This document shows positions 36,653 through 44,664 of a stretch of DNA of 58,850 nucleotides, piece by piece. A program made the position numbers and the translations under genes. Source of the stretch: Symplocastrum torsivum CPER-KK1 (lineage in GTDB: Bacteria; Cyanobacteriota; Cyanobacteriia; Cyanobacteriales; Coleofasciculaceae); contig JAHHIF010000049.1 of NCBI GenBank assembly GCA_019358875.1, forward strand, positions 1 through 58,850, read 5' to 3'. Numbering within the stretch: position 1 is the stretch's first letter; the number at the start of each line of letters is the position of its first letter. The notes under the pieces are model-generated. The model made no database searches, was not told the origin of the DNA, and saw only the letters and a program-made list of their open reading frames with translations.

Positions 36653-37221
36653 AGGTACTTATGTAGAAAGTCAGTGTCCTGAGGAGCTAAAGATGCCATT
36701 TTCTTAATAATTAAGTGGAAATCTTCCACGACACTCGCTGAATTCTCTGGAGTCAAAACAGGGACGTGGACAAAAATACAGCAGGTGTGCAGGCGACGCG
36801 ATGTGCGGTAGAACCGCCTGCGGCATCGCAAATAGCTCAAGACCTCGTAGTACAGTCCTTCACAAACAAATTTACCTGCATCGTGACTAATCTCTGTACC
36901 AACTAACTCAGCTACTAATTTCTCCAAATCCACTGATGTTTTAAGTAAGTCATCGTTGCACGTTGCACAAGATTCCACTGTTAATTTTGTGCGGCACTCT
37001 GCCATACCACAGCAAATGATGACATCTGGTTGTAGTTCCTCAATTTTGTCAATTACGCAGCGGCTGGCTTTGGGAACATCAACGGGTAACTGTCTCAATA
37101 AAGTTAAGGCAGGAGAGAGAATATTTAACTGAGCAATTTCTTCTAATAAATCATCCGAAGCGTTAGATCTCTGATGCGGTAACCAAGTTTGAAAAGAGGT
37201 TAGGAGAATTTTTCCGTTCAT
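36649..37221 (-). CDS. pyroglutamyl-peptidase-I-like (C15) protein with internal repeat insertion
   Basis: 190 residues. Peptidase C15 pattern: ILLTSFQTW at the start, IICCGMAE, the catalytic Glu region (KLTVES), the nucleophile in SHDAGKFVCEGLYYEVL and the catalytic His in IFVHVPVL. Between nucleophile and histidine the loop reads YLRCRRRFYRTSRRLHTCC, which is longer and far more arginine-rich than expected. The DNA there is a short palindromic repeat (about 36785-36832) inserted in frame. If still folded it removes N-terminal pyroglutamate from peptides; the insertion may disturb it. Confidence 0.75.
   Translation of the reverse strand: MNGKILLTSFQTWLPHQRSNASDDLLEEIAQLNILSPALTLLRQLPVDVPKASRCVIDKIEELQPDVIICCGMAECRTKLTVESCATCNDDLLKTSVDLEKLVAELVGTEISHDAGKFVCEGLYYEVLSYLRCRRRFYRTSRRLHTCCIFVHVPVLTPENSASVVEDFHLIIKKMASLAPQDTDFLHKYL
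36785..36832. repeat. short dispersed-type repeat inserted in the peptidase gene
   Basis: GC-rich segment with partly palindromic pieces (GCGACGCGATGTGCGGTAGA and its near partner CCGCCTGCGGCATCGC). It resembles the short dispersed repeats of filamentous cyanobacteria and differs in composition from the surrounding gene. Confidence 0.5.
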
Positions 37222-37270
37222 AAGCTACCGTATATACACAAGTTTTACTGCTCACGGTCGAGATTGATAA

Positions 37271-37353
37271 GCCCCCTCGCATCCCCCAATTCTGGGGGAC
37301 TTTGCTCGGTTGGAAGCCCCCAAAAGTTGGGGGTTGGGGGGGGCAAAAGGCAA
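37271..37353. repeat. palindromic repeat related to 12253-12328
   Basis: Opens with GCCCCCTCGCATCCCCCAA, shares the core AATTCTGGGGGACTTTG with the copy at 12253-12328, and closes with GTTGGGGGTTGGGGGGGGC. Lies in the leader upstream of hisH and makes the frame there open, which is why a longer hisH reading frame exists. Confidence 0.65.
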
Positions 37354-37461
37354 CATTTTGAGGTTGAGCAGGCGATATGTATACACAGTAGGTTCATAGA
37401 AGAGAGGCGGCAACTTAAAATAGAGGTGGCTTCAATAACAAATGTAAGGGGGAGCGGGTTA

Positions 37462-38097
37462 ATGCCAATTATTGCCGTTGTAGATTACGACATGGGAAAC
37501 CTGCACTCTGCCTGTAAAGGTCTGGAGAAAGCTGGGGCGACGACGAAAATTACCGATTCACCAGCAGACATTGAGCAGGCGGATGCTGTAGTTCTACCAG
37601 GCGTGGGAGCATTTGACCCTGCTGTGCAACATTTGCGATCGCGTGGACTTGAGGAACCGATTAAAAAAGCGATCGCTAGTGGTAAACCCTTTCTAGGCAT
37701 TTGCTTAGGCTTACAAATTCTTTTTGACGGGAGTGAGGAAGGTACTGAACCGGGATTAGGAATTGTTCCCGGAATGGTACGTCGCTTTCGCTGGGAACCA
37801 GGAATTACCGTTCCTCACATGGGTTGGAATGAGTTGGAATTCAATCAGCCGAATTCTCCGCTTTGGCAGCAGTTATCCGGCACTCCACGAGTCTATTTCG
37901 TCCATTCCTACTATGTTGACCCAGTTGACCCCAAAATTCGCGCAGCAACTGTTACCCACGGTAGCCAAACAGTAACGGCTGCGATCGCTCGTGACAACTT
38001 AATGGCAGTCCAGTTTCACCCGGAAAAATCTTCCACAGCAGGGTTGCAAATCTTGTCTAATTTCGTGGCTCAAGTCAAGACGGCTGTTCTAGTGTAA
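37462..38097 (+). CDS. hisH: imidazole glycerol phosphate synthase, glutaminase subunit
   Basis: 211 residues. It hydrolyses glutamine and passes ammonia to HisF in histidine biosynthesis. Class I amidotransferase triad: the nucleophile in GICLGLQILF, and His and Glu in VQFHPEKS. IAVVDYDMGNLHS and VLPGVGAFD are typical. The start is ATG at 37462 behind GGGGGAG; the longer open frame to 37264 is made of palindromic repeat. The next gene starts on the base after the stop. Confidence 0.95.
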   Translation: MPIIAVVDYDMGNLHSACKGLEKAGATTKITDSPADIEQADAVVLPGVGAFDPAVQHLRSRGLEEPIKKAIASGKPFLGICLGLQILFDGSEEGTEPGLGIVPGMVRRFRWEPGITVPHMGWNELEFNQPNSPLWQQLSGTPRVYFVHSYYVDPVDPKIRAATVTHGSQTVTAAIARDNLMAVQFHPEKSSTAGLQILSNFVAQVKTAVLV

Positions 38098-38631
38098 ATG
38101 AGAATCTACGGCAATCGGCAACTAAAGACTTTACCAGGTCAAGATACCCGCCCGACGCTAGCACGGGTACGAGAGGCAGTCTTTAATATCTGGCAAGGTA
38201 CGATTGCTGATTGCCGATGGCTTGATTTATGTACTGGTACAGGTTCAATGGGTGCGGAGGCACTGTGTCGGGGAGCATCCTTGGTTGTGGGAATTGAGAA
38301 GTGGGCAAAAGCCTGTGCCGTTATTCAGCAGAACTGGGAACAAGTAGCTCAGCCTGAACAGGAGTTTCAGGTGATACAAGGGAACGTTGTTGGGCGATTA
38401 AAAATATTAGCAGGTCAGTCGTTTGACTACATTTACTTCGACCCACCCTATGCGAGTGACTTGTATCAGCCAGTCCTAAAAGCGATCGCTCAGTACCAGT
38501 TACTCGATGCTGAGGGTGAACTAGCCGTAGAGCATAGCCCAAACAATCGACTAGAAATACCACTTCCCAACCTAGAAATCTGTAGGCAGAAAGTCTACGG
38601 CAATACTGCCTTGACTTTCTATCGTCGCTGA
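38098..38631 (+). CDS. rsmD: 16S rRNA (guanine-966 N2)-methyltransferase
   Basis: 177 residues. N-terminal MRIYGNRQLKT and TRPTLARVREAVFNIW are diagnostic. The SAM site is LDLCTGTGSMGAEALCRGA, and the catalytic motif is YIYFDPPY. It methylates G966 of 16S rRNA in small-subunit assembly. ATG directly follows the hisH stop, so the two are translated together. Confidence 0.93.
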   Translation: MRIYGNRQLKTLPGQDTRPTLARVREAVFNIWQGTIADCRWLDLCTGTGSMGAEALCRGASLVVGIEKWAKACAVIQQNWEQVAQPEQEFQVIQGNVVGRLKILAGQSFDYIYFDPPYASDLYQPVLKAIAQYQLLDAEGELAVEHSPNNRLEIPLPNLEICRQKVYGNTALTFYRR

Positions 38632-38835
38632 TGAAGAAGAGAGGGAGTAGGCTAGTGCAGTGTGGCGGAAATAACTATCCAGTTGAAAAAGGTTAAAAAG
38701 CTTACCTTACAAGCAATATTCCTTCTGCCTCCTGCCTCCTGCCTTCTTGCACTAGGGAGTAGGGAGTGGATAGAACCTCGTTTTGCTGTTTAGTGCAAGT
38801 TCCAGATTCTTGCCCTACTCCCCATTCCCTATTCC

Positions 38836-38955
38836 CTACTTATTGATACCTAGCTGGTCGCCACGCTTGTACTGCATATAGGCAGCGAAAAACAGTCCAG
38901 CAAGGGTAACTGGGATTAAGCCAAGGACAATCCCTGAAAGCAGCGGTTCTACCAC
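38836..38955 (-). CDS. petG: cytochrome b6f complex subunit 5
   Basis: 39 residues, one membrane helix: MVEPLLSGIVLGLIPVTLAG, then a YMQYKRGDQLG end. This matches PetG, a small subunit needed for cytochrome b6f assembly in the thylakoid. GTG start at 38955 with AGGAG seven bases upstream. The 3' end is slightly longer than usual (GINK) and the TAG stop lies in a heptamer repeat (AGGGAAT type). Confidence 0.93.
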   Translation of the reverse strand: MVEPLLSGIVLGLIPVTLAGLFFAAYMQYKRGDQLGINK

Positions 38956-39248
38956 GTTTGTTCTCCTACATTAATAAGTTTTTTTGCTTGTTTCTCATCG
39001 TACTAGCTCTCACGCCGCAACAGCTACAGACTGAACTGAAAGAATTAGCTGCATTGTGAAAGCCAAAATTCAACCGTAGTGCAAGTTTAGACTTGCTTAC
39101 TCATTCTGTAAATTTTAAGCTATGTTTATTAATCGACATACTTTTCGACAAGCCGTTACGTTATCACCTTACTCGTATAACAAAATCGGTTTTTCGTTTC
39201 ATATCGACAAAAAACGCTTAGTAAATTCTTAATTTGACAGGAGTTCGT

Positions 39249-39623
39249 TTGGAGAACCAGCTTGCCCATCCTGAAATCCTAATCCGGCGGATTACCTTAG
39301 TGGTGCTTGCGGCGCTGCTAACAATCGCTATAAGCATCTTAGGCTTCCACCTAATTCAGACTTCAGACCCTTACATCCAAAATGTCTTGTCACTAGATGG
39401 CGATTCACTGCGAGGTCGTGCGATTTTTCAAATCAACTGTGCTGGTTGTCATGGAATACAAGCGGATGGTCGGGTCGGCCCAAGCTTGCAGCATGTTTCT
39501 CAGCGAAAGTCCAAGATCAACTTGATTCATCAGGTGACAAGTGGCGAGACACCACCAATGCCGAAGTTCCAGCCTAGCCCTCAGGAAATGTCAGACCTTT
39601 TAAGCTACTTGGAAGATTTGTGA
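39249..39623 (+). CDS. cytM: cytochrome c-M
   Basis: About 124 residues. An N-terminal membrane helix (ITLVVLAALLTIAISILGFH) probably serves as uncleaved anchor. The class I c domain has the haem motif CAGCHG and axial methionine in PPMPKFQPSPQEM. CytM regulates or takes part in respiratory/photosynthetic electron flow in cyanobacteria. The start TTG at 39249 gives the N-terminus MENQLAHPE expected for the family and has AGGAG five bases upstream; an earlier TTG at 39234 lies upstream of that site. Confidence 0.9.
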   Translation: MENQLAHPEILIRRITLVVLAALLTIAISILGFHLIQTSDPYIQNVLSLDGDSLRGRAIFQINCAGCHGIQADGRVGPSLQHVSQRKSKINLIHQVTSGETPPMPKFQPSPQEMSDLLSYLEDL

Positions 39624-39784
39624 GGATTGGTTGAGTAGCCCTGTGTCTTGGTTAAGGCGCGTAGGTGGTAGGTTTTAGGGGAAAAGCTATGGCGCTCTCC
39701 TTGGAAAGATTAGGGTTTTGGGGAGATTCAAAGAAGAGCAGGGCATACCTGTAAACCTATTACCTAAGACCTAAAACCTGTCAC

Positions 39785-41509
39785 CTAACTAAACTGTTGA
39801 GCATAGAATCGAGCATAGCGATCGCCTTTCTCTAAAAGTTCTTCGTGGGTTCCCGATTCCACGATTTGTCCTTGCTCTACAACAAGAATACGGTCAGCAC
39901 GGCGCACAGTTGCCAGTCGGTGAGCAATGATAAAAACCGTGCGCTCTTTCATAATCCGCTCTAAGGCTTCTTGTACCAAGGCTTCGGATTCGGAATCTAA
40001 AGCAGAAGTCGCTTCATCAAGGATGAGGATACTGGGGTTGAGAAGAACAGCCCGCGCGATCGCAATTCGTTGTCTTTGCCCTCCTGATAAATTCACGCCT
40101 CGCTCCCCTACCCAGGTGTAATAGCCTTGGGAAAACTGAGTGATGAACTGGTGAGCATTCGCAATCTTAGCGGCTTCCTGAACGTCTTTAAGGTCAAATT
40201 CAGCTTGACCGAAGGCGATGTTTTGGGCGATCGTGCCAGAAAATAGTGTGGTTTCCTGCGGGACAATGCCAATTTGCCGCCGCAGACTCTTTAGGGTGAC
40301 ATCCTGAATATTTATTCCGTCAATGAAAATTTCACCCGATTGAGGGTCATAGAAGCGGGGCAGTAGATTGACTAGAGTAGTTTTACCAGCACCCGACGCA
40401 CCAACTAATGCGATCGCTTCTCCTGGTTGTGCTAATAAACTTAAGTCTTTCAGCACAGGTTCATCTGCCTTGTAGGCAAATGACACATTCCGATACTCAA
40501 CTTTACCCGTAACGCTTGGCAAGACACTCGCACCTGGTTTTTCCACCACCGTTGGCTGAATCGCTACCAGTTCAAATATGCGATCGACCGATGCCTCACC
40601 TTGCTTGAATTCGTTGTAGTTGCTGGTGATATGGGCAATCGGGTCAATAAGTAGCAATGCCGCAGCAACAAATGTGGCAAATTGTGCGCCTGTGAGGTTC
40701 CCCATAGAAATTTGCCAACCACCCAGGAGAAACAGCAGCAAAACACTCATCGCATACACAAATCCCACAACTGGGTTCTGAATCGCCCTCAGCCGTTCAG
40801 TTGCATACTTCGCTTGACGGTTTTCTTCTGCTTCTTGAGCAAAGCGATCAATCTCAAACTCCTCAGCCGCAAACGCTTGCACAAGGCGAATCCCACTAAA
40901 CACCTCTGTCAGCAAAGCCGATAAGTTAGAGATGTGATTTTGACTGCGGCGGGAAAACTTCAGCATCTGTTCACCAAACCAGCCAATCAAAACACCCATC
41001 AACGGCGCAACGATGAATGTTGCCAGCGTTAGCTGCCAGTTGAGATAAATCATGTAACCCAGCAACACAATTAGCTGCAACACACAAGGGGTAAAGTCAT
41101 GGAAGACTTTATTGACTACCTCACCAACCCGGTCAATATCTTCAGTGAAGCGGTACGTTAAGTCGCCTGTCTGGACAGTTTCAAAATAGCTGAGGTTGAG
41201 GCGTTGGATGTGGGCATAGACTTGCTTGCGTAAGTCTAAGGCGACAAACAGGGCAGCTTTTGCCATCAGGGTGTCTTGCCCATACATCAGGATTTTCTGG
41301 ACGAGAAAAACTAGGACAAGGCTTCCAGCTATCCGCGCAAGCCCTAGCATATTGCCTTGTCCAATTAAACTGACCAGTTGCCCTGCTAGTGCGGCTTGTA
41401 GGGGCCAAAACACTGTAACACCTAGCGTGCAAACAAATGCCTGAGTAATGGTTTTCCAGTGAGGGCGAATATAAGGCAGTAGCTGCCAGTAATTAGAGCG
41501 CGTTTTCAA
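39785..41509 (-). CDS. MsbA-type ABC exporter (fused membrane and ATPase domains)
   Basis: About 574 residues. Six membrane helices (about residues 20-300) precede the nucleotide-binding domain: Walker A GASGAGKTT, signature LSGGQRQRIAIAR, Walker B ILILDEATSALDSE, switch His in IIAHRLATV. Half-transporter, homodimer expected; family members export lipids, polysaccharides or drugs. The open frame continues to 41731, but that part is derived from a GC-rich repeat and reads as poor protein. The TTG at 41509 (start of LKTRSNYWQLLPYIRP) gives a normal length. The exact start is uncertain. Confidence 0.85.
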   Translation of the reverse strand: MKTRSNYWQLLPYIRPHWKTITQAFVCTLGVTVFWPLQAALAGQLVSLIGQGNMLGLARIAGSLVLVFLVQKILMYGQDTLMAKAALFVALDLRKQVYAHIQRLNLSYFETVQTGDLTYRFTEDIDRVGEVVNKVFHDFTPCVLQLIVLLGYMIYLNWQLTLATFIVAPLMGVLIGWFGEQMLKFSRRSQNHISNLSALLTEVFSGIRLVQAFAAEEFEIDRFAQEAEENRQAKYATERLRAIQNPVVGFVYAMSVLLLFLLGGWQISMGNLTGAQFATFVAAALLLIDPIAHITSNYNEFKQGEASVDRIFELVAIQPTVVEKPGASVLPSVTGKVEYRNVSFAYKADEPVLKDLSLLAQPGEAIALVGASGAGKTTLVNLLPRFYDPQSGEIFIDGINIQDVTLKSLRRQIGIVPQETTLFSGTIAQNIAFGQAEFDLKDVQEAAKIANAHQFITQFSQGYYTWVGERGVNLSGGQRQRIAIARAVLLNPSILILDEATSALDSESEALVQEALERIMKERTVFIIAHRLATVRRADRILVVEQGQIVESGTHEELLEKGDRYARFYAQQFS

Positions 41510-41640
41510 GAGGTAACGTCCAGAACAACATTTTCTTTTTTTGACGCTACCAGTTTTTAAGCTGTTTCTGAGCTTCCTTGTTTTTAGAAAGTACCTTAAA
41601 CCCACCGTGAACTTAAGGATACTATTGGCGAATTCGGAAG

Positions 41641-41730
41641 ACCTAACCCCCCAGCCCCGCAACCCTCGCAGTGGGTTGGGGGAGTCCGGAAGCCCCTCCC
41701 CGAAGCAGAGAGGGGCTTGGGGAGGGGTCA
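41641..41730. repeat. GC-rich palindromic repeat upstream of the ABC exporter
   Basis: Contains pairs such as AAGCCCCTCCCC and GGGGCTTGGGGAGGGGT, a fold-back arrangement common in cyanobacterial intergenic repeats. It extends the apparent reading frame of the exporter artificially. Confidence 0.5.
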
Positions 41731-41803
41731 CACACGAGAGCTAATTGATCAACAGTATCCTTGAGTCCCTGGTGGATAAATGCTCAGGTACAAGATGTAA
41801 AGT

Positions 41804-42811
41804 TCACCTTCCATTCAGTGGCATCTGAGCAAAATGCTCCTGCACTGAGTCGTCAATGAAGCGATAGCAGCCACCCTCCCGTTTCAAGAATCCCAGTTCA
41901 ACGGCATGGTCAAGGAACTTAGCATAATTCCAAGGGATAGCCCCACTCTGCTTTAGAATCAAGCGCAGCACAAAATGTTGAAGGCAAGCTAAACCTCCAA
42001 CATAGATGCCAAAAAACACTCCATTCCCGATTCCGTCAATTAGTAAATCACGAGGTTCCAAAGGTTCTCCCATCGCCAATAGGACTCCAACATAAAGTAG
42101 TACCCAGGCTACTCCACCAATAACTGTAAAAATTCCTGCATTTAGACCTGATTCTCTAATTCCTTGATTATTGACAGTTGTATTATCGAAGTCTGGAACC
42201 ATTAGTCCCCAAATTAGTCCTTCGATTAGCCCCCAAACTAACGAATCAGCCATTCCTAAAATGAGTCCTTCAATTCCCCAGATTAACCAGCAAATCAGGG
42301 CATCAATCAGCCCATAAACCAGTCCCCACCACAGCCCTTCAATCACAGAACTCAGTAACTGAGCTTTGGCAAATTCAAGAGAAAATTTAAGACGATTAAC
42401 TGGGAAAATTTCTTGAGTACGCCCTAAAATCAATCCGTAAGTGATGCCACCAATACTTGCTCCAATGAGTCCCGTCGTTCCCACGTAAATCAGCGCCACT
42501 ATCAGCCCAGTTATCAGTCCTATAGAAATCTGATAGAACCACTTTTGTTGGGGAGTTCCTAACCAGGAAGATTGCATTCTTTCAATCAGAAACTCTTTAG
42601 CTTTGTCTTGTTTGAGCTGACGAGCAAGCCGAGCTAGCCAATAATAGGTTTGTTGTAGGCTGGGTTCAGTTCCTGGTAGATAGATTGGATTGTGAGCGTT
42701 GGGAACATCTAGAGGTGGTAAGGTGCCTCTGAGCAAGTCTTGTTCAAACGCTTCAATGAGGGGCTGACTGGAACTGAGTGGGGTATCGAGTTGACCATCG
42801 GATTTTGACAT
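41804..42811 (-). CDS. C-terminal membrane half of a NACHT/STAND-type protein (orphan)
   Basis: 335 residues. The N-terminal part (TYYWLARLARQLKQ, then FLIERMQSSWLGTPQQK) and the C-terminal end (IPWNYAKFLDHAVELGFLKREGG, YRFIDDSVQEHFAQM) match what normally follows the NACHT ATPase in cyanobacterial NACHT proteins. In between are Gly-rich hydrophobic repeats forming several membrane segments (GLIDALICWLIWGIEGLILG). There is no Walker motif in the frame, so the NTPase part is missing. It may be a degraded defence or signalling protein, or a free-standing membrane module. The family call is moderately sure. Confidence 0.55.
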   Translation of the reverse strand: MSKSDGQLDTPLSSSQPLIEAFEQDLLRGTLPPLDVPNAHNPIYLPGTEPSLQQTYYWLARLARQLKQDKAKEFLIERMQSSWLGTPQQKWFYQISIGLITGLIVALIYVGTTGLIGASIGGITYGLILGRTQEIFPVNRLKFSLEFAKAQLLSSVIEGLWWGLVYGLIDALICWLIWGIEGLILGMADSLVWGLIEGLIWGLMVPDFDNTTVNNQGIRESGLNAGIFTVIGGVAWVLLYVGVLLAMGEPLEPRDLLIDGIGNGVFFGIYVGGLACLQHFVLRLILKQSGAIPWNYAKFLDHAVELGFLKREGGCYRFIDDSVQEHFAQMPLNGR

Positions 42812-42889
42812 AGTTGGAGCTAACTCGGATTAGCTATCTGCAAAGCGTGGCTGATCTGAGTGTAAATCCCTACTCCAATTTTGTGACTT

Positions 42890-42982
42890 CTAAGCCTGTG
42901 ATGAGAGGGCGATCGCTCTTTTGGCTTTGGCAACCTCACGCTCCAACTCTTCCCGTGTCTGTGTCGGAAACGGTGATATGTC
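42890..42982 (-). pseudogene. UPF0175 antitoxin fragment (C-terminal)
   Basis: The minus-strand frame ending at 42890 reads DISPFPTQTREELEREVAKA, followed by KRAIALSSQA and a stop. This is the C-terminal third of the antitoxin at 44661-44954. 42921-42982 is identical to 44689-44750 base for base. It has no N-terminal part and no start. Result of a partial duplication. Confidence 0.75.
42921..42982 (+). repeat. 62-bp perfect direct repeat, copy 1
   Basis: Identical to 44689-44750 and in the same orientation, 1.77 kb apart. Copy 1 lies in the UPF0175 fragment, copy 2 in the intact UPF0175 gene. Confidence 0.9.
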
Positions 42983-43001
42983 ACTGGAGTCAGCAAATAC
43001 T

Positions 43002-43280
43002 CTAGGCATCTTGCTGTTGCTCTTGCCAAATTGCCTGCCGTTCTGTTTCTATGCCCTCCAGCAAATCACTTAAACCTACGCCTTCCTCTTCCATAAGGGC
43101 AACAATTTTATCTGCCAACTGGGGAACTTGGGGTTGTTTGGGGGTGAGTAAGACTAGAGGAACGCAACCGCCTTCTGCTTCGGTAACACCGATTTTAAGC
43201 AGTGTCAGCATCTGTCCCTCAGTAACATTAAGGTACTCCTGCACAGCATAGTTACTGATAACGTAAAGATTAAGATGCAT
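43002..43280 (-). CDS. hypothetical protein (92 aa)
   Basis: Soluble acidic protein: MHLNLYVISNYAVQEYLNV, a middle LKIGVTEAEGGCVPLVLLTP, and a helical C-terminus. ATG at 43280 is preferred; the frame reaches 43310 but would then overlap the start of the divergent DUF433 gene. Family not recognised. In the toxin-antitoxin region, but no toxin partner is apparent. Confidence 0.5.
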   Translation of the reverse strand: MHLNLYVISNYAVQEYLNVTEGQMLTLLKIGVTEAEGGCVPLVLLTPKQPQVPQLADKIVALMEEEGVGLSDLLEGIETERQAIWQEQQQDA

Positions 43281-43304
43281 TAAACCCAGTCCACAGGTAA
43301 ACCA

Positions 43305-43637
43305 ATGCAATTAGAAGATTATTTTGACTTTCTATCGCCAGATGACATCCGCCTGAAAGGACACCGCATCGGCATTGATAATGTGCTTGATTATTATTTG
43401 GAAGGATATTCACCAGAAGAGATTGCTGCTAATCTACCTACTCTGAGCTTAGAGCAGATTTACGGGACGATTACTTACTATTTGCATAATCAGGCTGATA
43501 TAGATGCCTACCTATTACGTTTGGCGAGATGGCGCGAACAGCGTTATCAGGAATCGTTAGTCAATCCTTCACCGTTGGCGCAACGTATAATTGCAAAAAA
43601 GCAAGAGCGAGCTAAAGAGCGAGGAAATCCTTTGTGA
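43305..43637 (+). CDS. DUF433 antitoxin-like protein
   Basis: 110 residues. DUF433 helix-turn-helix pattern: DDIRLKGHRIGIDNVLDYYLEG, YSPEEIAANLPTLSLEQIYG. DUF433 proteins are usually encoded just before PIN-like DUF5615 proteins, and the next gene is exactly that, overlapping by 4 bp. Likely represses its own operon and neutralises the partner. The C-terminal Arg/Lys-rich tail may bind the toxin. Confidence 0.8.
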   Translation: MQLEDYFDFLSPDDIRLKGHRIGIDNVLDYYLEGYSPEEIAANLPTLSLEQIYGTITYYLHNQADIDAYLLRLARWREQRYQESLVNPSPLAQRIIAKKQERAKERGNPL

Positions 43638-44005
43638 AGGTACGTTTCTTGCTTGATGAGAATTTGTCATCTCGGCTTAAGGTAGCTGTCCTGCGTCTAA
43701 ATCCTGTGATCGATATCTTGCGTGTGGGCGATCCTAATGCACCGCAACTAGGAACACTCGACCCAGATATATTAGGCTATCTGGAGTTATCGCAACGGCT
43801 TTTGGTAACAGACAACCGTACCAGTATGCCAGACCATCTGGAAGCACACTGGGCAGATGGCGGGTACATTTGGGGGTTACTTTGGGTACGTCCCAAAACA
43901 TCAATAGGGCAGTTGGCGGAAGAACTTTTTGTGATTTGGGAGACGACTGAAGCTGAAGAATGGAGAGATTATGTAGATTGGATTCCGTTTCAGGGACAAG
44001 TTTAA
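43634..44005 (+). CDS. DUF5615 PIN-like toxin
   Basis: 123 residues. LLDENLSSRLKV opens the PIN-like fold with its acidic residues, and LLVTDNRTSMPDHL carries the central acidic/Asn motif. GTG start at 43634 overlaps the stop of the DUF433 gene (GTGA). Family members are predicted RNases of type II toxin-antitoxin modules. Confidence 0.8.
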   Translation: MKVRFLLDENLSSRLKVAVLRLNPVIDILRVGDPNAPQLGTLDPDILGYLELSQRLLVTDNRTSMPDHLEAHWADGGYIWGLLWVRPKTSIGQLAEELFVIWETTEAEEWRDYVDWIPFQGQV

Positions 44006-44066
44006 TTGCTTGAAGCGTTACAAGAAGCGATCGCAAGCGAATGGCGTTTTGAATGGATGAGGGGAG

Positions 44067-44129
44067 ATGCGATCGCAAAAATTAGCCGCTAAACTTCGAG
44101 AATTGGATGTTGACCCGGATGAATTGTAA
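44067..44129 (+). pseudogene. Uma2-type protein, C-terminal tail fragment
   Basis: Twenty codons ending in KLAAKLRELDVDPDEL and TAA. This ending is characteristic of cyanobacterial Uma2 (DUF820) endonuclease-fold proteins. The frame upstream is closed by a stop at 44058-44060, and a different frame in 44006-44090 reads LEALQEAIASEWRFEWMRGD, probably other debris. Confidence 0.5.
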
Positions 44130-44181
44130 GTGCGATCGCTCTTTTCTATAATGCGATCGTCCAAAAATCTAAGGATTCTTT

Positions 44182-44664
44182 CTACTCTTGTGCAGCAAGC
44201 AGAGTCTCCTGGTATAGCTGTTGACTTATGCGTTTACCTTGGGCAATAAGAGCGTCTAGCACTTCTTTAACGCTAGGAATCAATCCTTGATCTTTGGCAA
44301 GTAACAGTGTGCCGATTGTACCGATAACGGGTAAGTTTCGAGACAGCGCCACTCGACGCGCCGCTAAATCATCTATCAATAGCTGATCTACACCTAACTC
44401 CTCAGCAAGGATAATCGCGGCACATTCACCCAAGTCAAGCTGGATACCATCTTGAAGAATAGGTACATTCTCAGCATTGGTAATTGAGCGCACCTCAATC
44501 CAAGTTGCTGATTGTACCGCACTTACTGCTGGATGCGTTCCGGTGGTTACTTCGTTGTAAACTTCTTCAGGGATGATGACTTGCCCAAAGATATCCCTCA
44601 ATAAATTTAGCTGTCCAACCTTTGCCAATTCACTCAGGGGTGTGGTGTCTGAAACAACGATCAC
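44182..44664 (-). CDS. DUF3368 PIN-domain toxin
   Basis: 160 residues. PIN-type acidic residues appear in VVSDTTPLSELAKVGQL, DLGECAAIILAEELG (helical Glu) and LLIDDLAARRVA. The start overlaps the end of the UPF0175 gene by 4 bp. Predicted Mg-dependent RNase of a type II toxin-antitoxin pair. Confidence 0.85.
   Translation of the reverse strand: MIVVSDTTPLSELAKVGQLNLLRDIFGQVIIPEEVYNEVTTGTHPAVSAVQSATWIEVRSITNAENVPILQDGIQLDLGECAAIILAEELGVDQLLIDDLAARRVALSRNLPVIGTIGTLLLAKDQGLIPSVKEVLDALIAQGKRISQQLYQETLLAAQE

Noticed and set aside
37264..37461. N-terminal extension of hisH
   Set aside because: The open frame is produced by a palindromic repeat. The family start is ATG 37462, which has a strong Shine-Dalgarno.
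41510..41731. N-terminal extension of the ABC exporter
   Set aside because: Derived from a GC-rich repeat and rich in Pro/Arg/Lys with no membrane pattern. The normal family length is reached from 41509.
42820..43029. 69-aa minus-strand ORF
   Set aside because: It is an out-of-frame reading of the UPF0175 fragment (DISPFPTQTREEL in the correct frame).
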